The position numbers were made by a program, and so were the translations under genes. Of a DNA stretch of 20,276 nucleotides, positions 1 to 9,358 are shown one piece after another. Numbering within the stretch: the stretch's first letter is position 1; every line of letters starts with the position of its first letter. Below the pieces are notes generated by a model. That model was given only the letters and a program-made list of their open reading frames with translations. It searched no databases and was not told the origin of the DNA. Origin of the DNA: Candolleomyces eurysporus (taxonomy: Eukaryota > Basidiomycota > Agaricomycetes > Agaricales > Psathyrellaceae); contig JANBPK010001157.1 of NCBI GenBank assembly GCA_027579435.1, positions 1 through 20,276 of the forward strand, written 5' to 3'.

Positions 1-20
1 CATTCTCGGTTTGTATTCAG

Positions 21-1260
21 ATAACCAGCGGGACAAGCTCGTGGCGGAAACGCGATTTCGACAATGGAGAAGGCTCACAAATTGATATGATTATCCTCTC
101 TCCGATTCTTGCCAACGCTCATAGATTGGAAGGATTCACCGAGAAGCTACCGACTCTCCTCTTCCAGCGGTTCGCCATGCAGCAGATATCCTTCCCTCGA
201 CTGCAAGCTTTGACGTTGGACTCGGGCGGCCTGTACCCCAACGAGTTCCCCGGAGACGAGACATGCGTAGTCGACGCACCTTTACTGCGGAAGTTGGAGC
301 TATCATCCCTATCGCGTGATGGGTGGACACCTACCTTCCTCGACTACCATGGCGGTCCCCCTTGCATTAAGATTCCTTGGTCCCAACTCACCTATTTCTC
401 ATCCAAGTACAATGACCTCGATTGCGAAGACTTCAAGCAGGTTTGTGCATTTTTNATCGCAAATGCCCAACCTCGAGACGTTCATCCTCCAAGAGGACGC
501 TGCTTACGGTCAACACGCAAATTGGAAGGTGCAACAAGGAACGCCACGATATCTCTTTAAACGCCTGAAGACTTTACGCGTTCTTGCCGCTCACTCCGCC
601 ATGTTTCCACTCCTTGGAATCATGCGAACTCCCCATCTCGAGCATCTCAATCTGGAATTACAAGATGGTCCACTCCTTGATGGAGTCTTGCGTCCCGAAG
701 ATCACGAAGGCTATAGCAATACGACGGGAGCTTGGGAGGGGAAGTTTGTCAACGGGATCACAGGCCTCTTGGACACATTGGAAAGCAGGTTATCTGTCAC
801 CAGCATGGGTCTGTGGGGATTTCAGAGGCTCCCTGTTGTCAGAATCGCCAAGCAGCTCCCGTCACTCCGGAAGTTGGCTACGAACGACCTTGAAGAGGAG
901 TTGGTCGATTTCCTCTTTTCGGGATGGCAGCAAGACCTAGGAACAACGTCCGCGAGTCGTACCTTTCCGGATCTCCAGTCCTTGACCCTCGAGATTGATT
1001 GTTATCCGGACAAGGCGATCGAAAACCCTCACGGGAAAAACGAGAGAATTCTCCAAATGATAGAGAGCCGTTTGCACAATGGGCAGGAGACCAAGCTCAA
1101 ACACGTTCGAATCATGTACGAGAGTTTCGGGCGTAGCATTCTCAAAGATGCTTTCCTGGGCCCCCTCGCAAAGTGGACCGACGCATCCTCGTCTCATAGG
1201 ATTAGGCTGGAACCGGTGGAAATCGACATGATCCACGGAGAGTTGTTGTTCATTGATTAG
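21..1260 (+). CDS. F-box/LRR-type protein, 3' part, frame broken by an N
   Basis: This is the leucine-rich, C-terminal part of a protein like the large agaricomycete F-box/LRR families (substrate receptors of SCF ubiquitin ligases); the F-box itself would lie off the left edge. Short leucine-rich strands recur: FPRLQALTLDSGG, APLLRKLELSSL, MPNLETFIL, FKRLKTLRVL, TPHLEHLNLEL, LPSLRKLA and FPDLQSLTLEID. The motif IPWSQLTYF is also present in a decayed form in the minus-strand pseudogene at 6377-7772. Bases 1-20 look like an intron end (pyrimidine-rich, ending TTCAG), so I start the exon at 21. The reading frame changes at the single N at 455 (T-run followed by N). Leaving the N out gives one continuous frame to the TAG at 1258-1260, so it is probably an assembly artefact rather than a mutation. 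Family assignment is by pattern only; the substrate is unknown. Confidence 0.7.
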
Positions 1261-1500
1261 GTGGCTCTGGTCTGCGAACCACATATAGCATTGCCGGTTA
1301 TTCAATCATATGGGTTTCTCTTTTTCTAAAGCTTTTGGCCGACTCGCTAAAACGCCTTCTTAGACATTTCAGATTTCTCCCCGTCTTCTTCTGTCCAACC
1401 TTCAGCGTCGGCGACATTAATTGGTCCTAAATTAACACCTTCTAAGGTCTCAAGCCAAGGTCTACTTGATCTCGTTAATCCGAAGTATTTAACGGAATGT
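1092..1500 (+). repeat. Tandem duplication, copy 1 (gene 3' end plus downstream DNA)
   Basis: The last 169 bases of the F-box/LRR gene and 240 bases downstream reappear at 1890-2296 in direct orientation. Identity is clearly above 75% by eye with scattered 1-2 base indels. The match runs from CAAGCTC-AACACGTTCG to AGTATTT-ACGGAA-GT, so the unit includes both coding sequence and 3' flank. Confidence 0.85.
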
Positions 1501-1889
1501 GGTCAGCTGATCGTTACCCTTAATCGTTGAAGCTTCAAGTTTTCGCAGTTCCTTCTTCACTTATCAATGGACCACACAGTGGAATTCTTCGCCGGACAAA
1601 GGATGCGACCCTGGCTCTTCCCAATTCATCTGTCGACTTGCTCAAATCTACATCAGCACCCTAAATGGAGAGAAATTTGAGGATGTGTAATAAATTGGAC
1701 GGCTCATGGTGCGGTATACTTCTCCTGCCAAGAAACAAAAATCGCCTCAGAACGCCGAAGAACTTGGGTAGGCGGAGGAAGAGGACGAGAGCATGAACGA
1801 GGAAAAGATACAGAGGCGACCCCATGGGGACGAGTGCGAGATTCGCGATGCGAATGGAGGATTAGGTTGGGAGGAAGTGAATATCTGAT

Positions 1890-2296
1890 CAAGCTCGAAC
1901 ACGTTCGAATCATGTACGAGACTTTCGGGCGCAGCATTCTCAAAGATGCTTTCTTGGACCCCTCGCAAAGTGGACGGACGCATCCTGGTCTCACAGGATC
2001 ATGCTAGAACCGTTGGAAATCGACATGATCCACGAGAATTTATTGTTCATTGACTAGGTGGCCTGGTCTGCGAACTACATATCATGTTGCTGCTTATTCA
2101 AACGTATGAGTTTCTCTTGTTCTAAAGCTTGTCAACCTGCTAAAGCGCGTTTCTAGACACTTCCCATCTCCTCCCGCCTTCTTCATTTGTCTAATACTCG
2201 GTGTCGTCGACACTGCTCAGTCCTAAATAAGGGCCTTCCGAGGTCTTCAGCCAAAGGCTACTTGATCTCGCTAATCCAAAGTATTTGACGGAACGT
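1890..2296 (+). pseudogene. Decayed tandem copy of the F-box/LRR gene 3' end
   Basis: This is copy 2 of the 1092-1500 unit, offset by about 798 bases. It still encodes HVRIMYETFGRSILKDAFL, almost identical to the parent C-terminus. It then loses one C in the run that follows (GGGCCCCCTCGC in the parent, GGACCCCTCGC here), which shifts the frame. No upstream coding part is present: 1501-1889 shows no similarity to the gene that I can see. It is a fragment left by segmental duplication, not an expressed gene. Confidence 0.8.
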
Positions 2297-3816
2297 AGGC
2301 GGCCGGAGACCGAATATGTTTGAAACAAGCGTCTGTTCCAGTCCAGGGAGCTTGATGGCTGCCAAATAGGGCGAATGTTTTGGAACCAAACATCGGGAAG
2401 AAGGATGCCGGATCCGAGCGTACTACCTCAGAAGCCAGAACCCATTCATATCACCTGAACTCTTTGTCTCTCACTTCCGGATTCACATAGTGTGAAAGCA
2501 ACAATCGATTATGACAAGTTAGGCCTCGGAGCTGTTAAACTTCCGAGTTCTTCCCTTTCCACCCCCAAACGCTCTATATGCCTCTTTCCCTGCCGACCTA
2601 AGCATTTGTTACCCCCTCTGAAACATCGGCAGAACTCTCATCTCTATCTTCGCAACGGTGGACTGCTGGGTGCGTCTTGGGATAAACTTCATCTGTCGCG
2701 GCGACCCCACCATTCCGACTTTTCCTTGGAGTAGGTGAACATTGACATATCTTTCTCTCGGAGTCAATGCCGAGATCTGCATGGAACTCGGCTATGTTAG
2801 ATAGCTGGCGCCGGCCAGATGAAGTCGAAAATCTTTTTTGCGGCGAGAGGGCGGACCCAGGGCGATAAATGGTTCCAAAAGTCTTACGGGAAGGTAACCA
2901 GTGCGTTAGTTTTGAAGACTTCAAGGTGTATTGAAACCCGCTTGTTCTTACGAACGATTCGAGGAAGCTTGAAATTGGAAAGCGAAATGACCAAGGGAGT
3001 AATGGAAAGCGAGCCTCGGACAAAATCTAATGACGACATATCGGACGTCGTCGTTCAAAAATACCAACCCTAGCGAAGCTGGAAGAATCATAATATGTAT
3101 CTCAATCCTCTCTTCCCCCTCTATCACCATGGTGATTGAATAGAGACCTGAGGAGAAACCTACGTCTGACGGTATCTGGACCCAGTCATCCATTCAGATG
3201 GTACCTTCCATCTTCCTGGAATAAGCTAGTTTCTTTGCCCTCTAACACCATAGTTATCAAGAATAGACCTGAGGAGAAACAACCCCTGACAGTACGGTTT
3301 CCACCGATTCAGAGGGTAAGCTACAGACAGATGTTGCCTTCCGTCTTCCTGGAATACCTCCATGATGCTGCAAGCTGTTGATAGCCAGCCGGAACTAGTA
3401 TGTCTCCGATCGTTTGAACTGCACTCGAAATCCAAGGAACGAAAATTACACCATTAGTGTCGAGAAACGTTGCCCCGCGAACTGGGCAACCTGAGGTTCT
3501 TTCTCCCACCGGGCCAGTTCTTTTTCAGAACCTCAAGAATGACAAACTCAAGTCGTCACGAAGTAAAGCGGCATGACTTGTGACCGATACAATTAAGCTC
3601 CAGAAGGGCGTGGGGCTCGCGGAGCTGAACCTCCTCCTATCTGTTCTCCAAACTTCTGCTCGCACGTAAAGTGGTCCTTGCTATCTTGAATGCCAGATCG
3701 ACTCTATATCTTGTCATCTTCGTTCCCATCCCTCCATCTCGCTTGATTGTGAAAGCTGTCCATATCGGTCACTCATTCCATAGATTTGAAGCACCTGACT
3801 CCATCCCACTTGCGTC
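2297..3816. other. Intergenic stretch without a recognisable gene
   Basis: Open frames here are short, lack splice-joined continuations and do not resemble any family I know, including a 141-codon minus-strand frame at 2598-3023. The only structure noted is the imperfect direct repeat at 3125-3356 and the TATA box just before the next gene. Confidence 0.5.
3125..3356 (+). repeat. Imperfect direct repeat, two copies of about 100-110 bp
   Basis: Copy 1 is 3125-3223 and copy 2 is 3246-3356. Both begin CACCAT, share AGACCTGAGGAGAAAC, then CTGAC-GTA, then a GATTCAGA-GG-like or CATTCAGATGG-like block, and end CTTCC-TCTTCCTGGAATA. The copies differ by substitutions and by insertions in their middle. 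No open frame spans both, and no terminal inverted repeats or target-site duplication were seen. Confidence 0.7.
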
Positions 3817-3818
3817 GA

Positions 3819-3826
3819 TATAAAAG
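3819..3826 (+). promoter_or_regulatory. TATA box of the helical-protein gene
   Basis: TATAAAAG lies 52 bases before the ATG at 3878. The distance leaves room for a transcription start and a short leader, and the element supports the chosen start codon. Confidence 0.6.
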
Positions 3827-3877
3827 GGACCCCCAGACTTGAGTCGTGGTACCGCATACAAACCCCACTTTCCAAAC

Positions 3878-5450
3878 ATGCCTACTTCAGTCCCCGCTCC
3901 GACCAAGGCTTACCTTGATGCCCTGAAGGTTCTCGACAGATACAAAACCGAAGGCGTCACCCGGGCTGAATCCGATGATTTCATCAAGGGTGCAATCAAA
4001 GAGCTGGACAACGATACTGGCAAGCTCTCCGACAACGTTGGTGAGGTTGGCGTATGGGCCATCCAGGTTGACGAGGCCTTTGACCGGGTTACCCGAGGCC
4101 TCACCAACTTGGTCGCCACGTATGGTAGCGAATTTCCGCCTCTTAATGATTTCCTCAGCGAATGGAAGGGCTACAACCAGGCTAGTTGCTTGACTGCCTT
4201 TTTTTTTTCACTCATGTTCATGGTACTTTAGCGATGGATTTCGCACCTTTCCCTCTCTCGAGATGTAGCCTCCGAGCACGCCTCAGTTTTAAACCGTGGG
4301 TCACTCCTTCACCTCATCTACATGCCAGAGACTGATGCCTTCTTACAGGATTCGATCAGGTCTTCCTTGATATGGTTGGCATGATCCAGACCGACCAAGA
4401 TCGCCTGGATGTCATCACCGAGCTCGGTGCATTTGCGGTTTGTCCATTTCCCTTCAGAGACTCCTTCATTTCTAATCTTNGGTCATTAGAACGAAGACCA
4501 TGACCGCTCTAAGGAGATGTCTGAAGGGTTCATGAACCTGAGNACTGATATCGAAGATTTTGTTGTCAGGTTTGACGCCTATATCGAGCAAACTAGCGCC
4601 GAGCTTCAAGAGCAAGCCACGCAGTTGCAGAAACAGATTGAGCAACTCAAGTCGCTAATTCTAGAGTAAGTTCCCCTTCCTTTCCACTTGCCGAACAATG
4701 CGAACTCAATACCCGCAGTATCGATAAAGCGGTACGTTTGCGCCTTTTTGCTCTATCTAGTTGTCTCTCAAGCTATGTGGAAAGATTGGAGAGGCTCTTG
4801 GCTTACTCTTGGAAAGCGCTGCAGCAGCAGAAACGATGATCGGAGTACGTTTTTCCTCATAAAGTAATCCAGTTGCCATATCATAAATTACCCTAGGTCG
4901 TTGGAATCGCTGTCGCCGGAACCGCTCTCGCAGTACTGATCGCCGAGCGCATCGGTGAGCTTAACCACTGTCTGTCCCCGGACTATCGTTCTGACTCAAT
5001 TACAGCGAACACCATAGCGCTTGCGGACGGTCAGAGGGAACTTGCAGATGTCAATGCTAAGCAAGAAGGATTGGCGAAGATCAAGTCCGAATTCGACGGC
5101 TTAAGGCCCGATATCGCTTTGATCTGTGCGAAACTGGTCTTATTCGCTGAGATATGGAACTCTGTAAGCTTCGTTGTGCTTCGATTACACCCTCGATGCT
5201 CGACTGATCGGTATCCCAATAGGTCCGGGACCAGACTGTGCATTTCCAGGACCAGCTGAAAATTGGACTGGAACAAGTTAATAACGAGGTTAGTGAACAC
5301 TTCTGGCATAGGCACACGAACGTACTGACCAAATCCAACCGTCGATAGAGGTTCAAGTTGGAGATTGAACTGGCTAGGAAGCTTTGCAAGCCTCTCATCG
5401 ACGGCCTCAACAAGTACGCGGAACAGTTGGTCAACCGCCCTGCCAAATAA
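3878..5450 (+). CDS. All-helical protein with central hydrophobic segment, alpha-pore-former-like
   Basis: I assembled nine exons: 3878-4184, 4349-4437, 4490-4665, 4719-4731, 4773-4844, 4897-4954, 5006-5163, 5223-5288 and 5349-5450. All phases close and total 1041 nt (346 residues plus stop). The protein looks almost wholly helical. It has an amphipathic N-terminal half, a Gln/Glu-rich coiled-coil-like stretch near residues 150-190, and a Gly/Ala/Val/Leu/Ile hydrophobic segment near 220-235. A charged helical C-terminal third follows. There is no signal peptide. Long helices around one hydrophobic hairpin is the plan of ClyA/HBL/NHE/XaxA-type alpha pore-forming proteins; that assignment is inference from architecture, not from a sequence match. 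The first intron (4185-4348) is unusually long with a weak donor, so the exon 1/2 join is the least certain. Two Ns (4480 intronic, 4543 in exon 3) do not break the frame. A structural cytoskeletal or membrane-remodelling helical protein is an alternative. Confidence 0.7.
4719..4731 (+). other. 13-nt micro-exon
   Basis: Bounded by CCCGCAG and GTACGT, it encodes the rest of a split Asp codon plus IDKA. It is required to pass from phase 2 of the exon ending at 4665 to phase 0 of the exon starting at 4773. Confidence 0.65.
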
Positions 5451-6376
5451 TCGAAGCAAACCATCGGAAATGGACGATTCTTGACTGAACCTGTTACTCG
5501 AGTAAATAATTTGAATGTGATTCTGTTGGCTGTTGGACAAGTATTGCCTCTCTTCCCTACGGTTCGATATAAATGAAGATACGGTGTTGGTCTTCAAAAA
5601 TGTGCGAGGACAGTCAATGAACTAATGTTATCGGGGAGAGGGTGGTCGTTGGTAGTTCTGATCCAATAGTCTTGAAGAGAGGGCTATACGGTGGGGAGCT
5701 GGCATACGGAGATGGCACTCGGTGTGGGAAGGCAGGGGATTTTTGGATATTAAAAGGGAAAACTCCTTTCGAAATGAGACGAAAGCCCTGGTGTCACAGT
5801 CAGAAGCCACACTGCGTTCTACGTCTGTGTCATTGTTGTCTGAGCTGTCGACGCGGTTGAAGAAGAGTGCTTTGGCCCTGGTCACACCGGGATAATCAAA
5901 AGGGTTGGACCAGTCATCGAGTGGGCAAGCTTGAATAGTTGAATACTCGAAGACATGGGAATGCATGGAAGGTTTAGGTATCGACCTCTTGAGAATCATA
6001 ACTGTGACATGAAAACTACCAAAATTTGGTACGTTGATATAAATCGCATATGTGGAATAACGCTTTCATAACCGGAGATGACCATGAGTCTACGACTGCT
6101 GCTAACTCCGACTTGTCTTCGTTCTGCGACCACGAGCTCTCTCGATGTCCGGAGAGGATTTGTCTCAGTGGCCTGACCATGCACGCTGTGTAGGGGAGGT
6201 TGGGATCGGTTGTCGGGTTAGGATGAACATCTGAACAANGGGGGGCATAGAAGTATTGAGCGTATTCTCTTTCGGAAACGTGACCTGGGAGCACTCGAGT
6301 CGTACGTCGAAAGCATTAAAGTCAAGGACTAACTTGGATACTGAAGTGCCGGCCTGCCTTGGGATACTCGATATTA
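5451..6376. other. Intergenic stretch, no gene recognised
   Basis: The first part is the 3' flank of the helical-protein gene. A 123-codon minus-strand frame (5999-5628) and short minus-strand frames around 5996-6380 exist, but none has splice-joined partners or a recognisable motif. An N at 6239 next to a G-run may hide frame continuity. This DNA could contain more of the decayed F-box pseudogene region that begins at 6377, but I cannot show it. Confidence 0.4.
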
Positions 6377-7772
6377 TCAAGATATGGCCCCGGTTTCTAT
6401 GGAGAAATCACAAACATTTGCAATCGCCGGTTGGAGTCTGAGTCGGAAACGCCGCATTAGCAGTTCCTCCGAACATCCAGTCAGGGAGAGGAGTCGAATG
6501 CCCCTCAGTTGTGCACGTTCCTGCTGTTTGGTCAGGCGGCTGCGAATTATCTCGATGGTTTCATCGCAATACTGGTGGTCGGGAATTATCCATGCCAACG
6601 ACTATAGATGCGGAAGCGGCCGGTAATCTTGGTCCGGAGAAGAACGCCAGGTAATATACGCGATGAACTCCTGTTCGAGGCGACCGAGGGACGAGGTCCG
6701 AAGACCTTGTAGCGCCCTCACAATGTCGATGACAGAGTAAAGCCAACCGCTCGACTCCAGCCCTCGAGTGCACAGGTATGTGATGGAGGATTCATCTTCC
6801 AGGTGATCAAAGAGCTTCCGAAAGACCTGAAGGCGAAGTTCTGAACGCCCTCCCTCCGCCTCCTCTGCATCCGAATCCTCATAGTCATCCTTCCATTCCT
6901 CTAGTGGCAGCGTCTTGATGTGTAGGCTGGTGAGAGATGGTGTCCGAATGGTGGAAACCAAGAATAAAACGAATTCCTGGCCACCACCCAAAGTCAAAGT
7001 CTTCAACTTCGTAAGGAAAGAATAGGGTTCATCTTTATCTTCTTAAATTGTCCAGCCTAACCAGTCCCCCGAAGTTCACGATTCTTATTTTATAGTTAAG
7101 TGTTCGAGATTCTGGAGTTGTTGAAGGCGACTTGGTCATGTGAAACGGGTAGAACGGCATATAAGTGAGCTGGGACCATGGAACTTGGAACAATATTTGA
7201 TGTCTGTCCTCGGCAGAGGGTGGAAGAGGCGTAAACCAAAACTTGAGAGATGGAGGTTGCGCAAGGTGAATAGATCAAAGTTTCTACAGCTCAAATGCAT
7301 TTCGTATCCGGTTAGGCGAAGTGACTGCAACTGAGGAAACTGCGCCGAATCAAATACATTGAGCCAATTAAATGCTCCCCAGGATTGATCTGCGTAGGAG
7401 CGTATGCAGTAGGAGTTGGCGAATAAAAGTTCACGGACGATGTTTGAGTGACCGTCGTGCTCAGAGCTCTCGCTAATGAAAAAGGATATGGGGGAGAGCC
7501 TGAGCGAGAGAGGGCAAGGCTGACGCGGAAAGAATTGAAGGCTGGTGGGGGGCCAAGAAGTCGTGCTCCGGAGGAATCGAGTGCTTTGTGATCGAAATCC
7601 GAGAGGAGCGACGTCCAAAGGCTTTTCGTACCATTCTCCATGTTCTTGATACATAGCTGAGTGTCCAGGTGGAGGATCCCTTGGCCTTTGTCGTGTGAAG
7701 GAGGCCAACGTGGGGATGGGTCAAAAAAAAGATGCGCTCCAGGAGCTCGGGGACGAGGTGGCTGACGGACAT
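6377..7772 (-). pseudogene. Decayed F-box/LRR gene
   Basis: Reading down from an ATG at 7772, the protein starts with an F-box-like core: VSHLVPELLERIFF followed by LSYVSRTWRMV. The coding sense then jumps between frames: KSLWTSLLSDFD near 7625, FFISESSEHDGHSNIVREL from about 7490, PWSQLTYMPFYPFHM near 7180-7140, RLQQLQNLEHLTIK near 7135, and KTLTLGGGQEFVLF from about 7010. The last frame runs into an in-frame TAG at 6602-6604 and then continues as SLAWIIPDHQYC to 6377. At least four frame changes plus a nonsense codon, none fixable by one ordinary intron each, mark a pseudogene. Nearby genes on the same sequence have clean frames, so poor sequencing alone is unlikely. It shares the PWSQLTY motif with the F-box/LRR gene at the left edge. 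An ATG with a plausible intron acceptor (CGACAG) just upstream may mean a lost first exon. Confidence 0.75.
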
Positions 7773-8270
7773 CTGTCGGCTCCTACCAATAGTTATGCAG
7801 TAAAGTGACAAGAGATGGCGTATTACAGAATTGTGATCGATCACTGCAGACCGCTGTGACTTCAAACATCTCGAGGCAGCCGAGAACCTTTTCCACATCT
7901 AGATGGTCCTCATCAGATTTCCCGAACTTCAAATTTTGTCATTGGTGTTTAAGAAAGAAGAGGCGGATTTGGAATTGGATGGCGAAAACTTGAAGACGTA
8001 ATATCAGGGGGAGGAATTCGGGCATGGTACTACTTCTTGACGAAATACGGGCATCAAATCTCCAGAAACTATAACTTAACTTGTTAGACACCAAGTGTGC
8101 AAGATTGGCAATCTGAAAACTTCACCTCCGAGCCTTCACAACGTCCCTTACAATTGTCGCCGCGCGCTTGGGAGTCAAGATTCCTTAAAAACCATCAGCG
8201 AATTCATCAATCGTCTTCACGACAAGGAATCGACCCATCGTTGGTCTACACGCTCTTCGATCTTCCTGTT
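7773..8270. other. Intergenic stretch, nothing recognised
   Basis: This lies upstream of the F-box pseudogene start. Short open frames on both strands (about 60 codons) have no recognisable motif. It may contain the former promoter or first exon of that pseudogene. Confidence 0.4.
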
Positions 8271-8642
8271 CTAGAATAGATACAACAACTTCCCAATCGT
8301 CGAGTTTTGTCGGTGGACCTCGTGCATCAAGCGTTGCTCAGAGTCAAATATCTGACCTGGTCGGGATCGAATCACACACTTCCGTTTCCTCGAATTGTTG
8401 GCATGGAATTTTGACCCGGTTGCAACCAAGATGTCAAAGACCAGAGGATCGTTAAGATGGTGAAGAGCCACACAAATCCGCCAGCCGATTGCGTGACCGC
8501 ACGCGTAGTTCGCTTACGACTTTTGCATGAACTCCAGGACGGAAAGATTGTGAAGGAGGGCATTTTGGTGAAACATCTGCAGGCAGTTTGTAGGAGGATC
8601 TGCAATGGCATCCATTGCGACTTTACAAGCGAGTGCGATACA
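8271..8642 (-). pseudogene. Unrecognised coding remnant with internal stop
   Basis: One minus-strand frame of 124 codons reads as plausible protein (ending at a TAG, 8271-8273). It includes NALLHNLSVLEFMQK before, and HHLNDPLVFDILVATGSKF after, a TAA at 8514-8516. A stop also closes the frame upstream at 8643-8645. The composition on both sides of the internal stop looks coding, but I do not recognise the family. There is no intron signal that would remove the stop, so I call it a remnant. It could also be chance. Confidence 0.35.
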
Positions 8643-8825
8643 TCACATTGCGACCAGCTCTAACAATACTCGACATTCAGATGAGTAGGGGCATTTTTTT
8701 TATAACCCGTCGATGAACTACACCGAGTGCGGTGGAATGGAATGATTTAAATTATACCCATGCTAGGTCTGCCCACGCCATTCCAGCTTGCCAATGGTAC
8801 AGGTCCTCATCCATTAGTTTTCTGG

Positions 8826-9130
8826 ATGCGAGGCATTTGACAAAGTGCATGAAGGGTTCATAGCTTCAGAAGCCGTGACCCGACTGCGCCCGTCCCGTCG
8901 CAGGAAGCAGGAAGATGTCATGGCATGTAGGAATCCCCGTAGGATGTCCGAAAGCCGAATCAAATGCCAAGAATCTCAATGGGGTCGCAGGATTGGCCAA
9001 CGGGTGAGAAACTTTATCGGTGACTATCCAGGTCGATCCGTGTTGAGCAAGCTTGCAAAGCCGTGCTCGACGGCGCGACTGCTATGTAAATCGAATTCAA
9101 GAATGCAATTCATCAAAACGCTCTATATCT
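8826..9130 (+). other. Possible degraded coding fragment
   Basis: Two short plus-strand stretches look protein-like: EAFDKVHEGF near 8835 and VEQACKAVLDGATAM near 9039-9083. They are separated by frame breaks and followed by a TAA. The first resembles EAFDRVTRGL in exon 1 of the helical-protein gene at 3878-5450. The similarity is short and may be chance. No complete gene can be built. Confidence 0.2.
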
Positions 9131-9219
9131 GCGGCAGTATGTATCTCCCAAAAGTGTGTCTGAAGACTGTGAGAATCTTGACGAAACGGAGTACCGGCAT
9201 TTCGGGATGCATGCGTGCG

Positions 9220-9270
9220 TTACCGTTCAATCGTTTCGCCTTAGGTGCTGCTTTACCGCTCAATCGTTTC
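9220..9270 (+). promoter_or_regulatory. Direct repeat in the NRAMP promoter
   Basis: TTACCGTTCAATCGTTTC (9220-9237) and TTACCGCTCAATCGTTTC (9253-9270) match at 17 of 18 bases, 33 bases apart start to start. They lie about 90-140 bases before the NRAMP ATG at 9359. The position suggests a repeated factor-binding site; no factor is identified. Confidence 0.5.
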
Positions 9271-9358
9271 CTTTGAAGCTCTCTTCCGTGGTACTGGGTT
9301 CGTCGTTTTTTTTGTATTTAGTCTGGCCCCCCCAATTTGCTCACTATCGCCCCACATC

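Noticed and set aside
2598..3023. A 141-codon minus-strand open frame
   Set aside because: Low-complexity Ser/Arg/Lys composition, no family motif, no splice partners and no promoter signal; likely chance.
5031..5597. A 188-codon minus-strand open frame
   Set aside because: Antisense to the last three exons of the helical-protein gene, which have correct splice sites and phases.
5628..5999. A 123-codon minus-strand open frame downstream of the helical-protein gene
   Set aside because: No recognisable domain or continuing exon. It cannot be excluded as an orphan gene, but nothing positive supports it.
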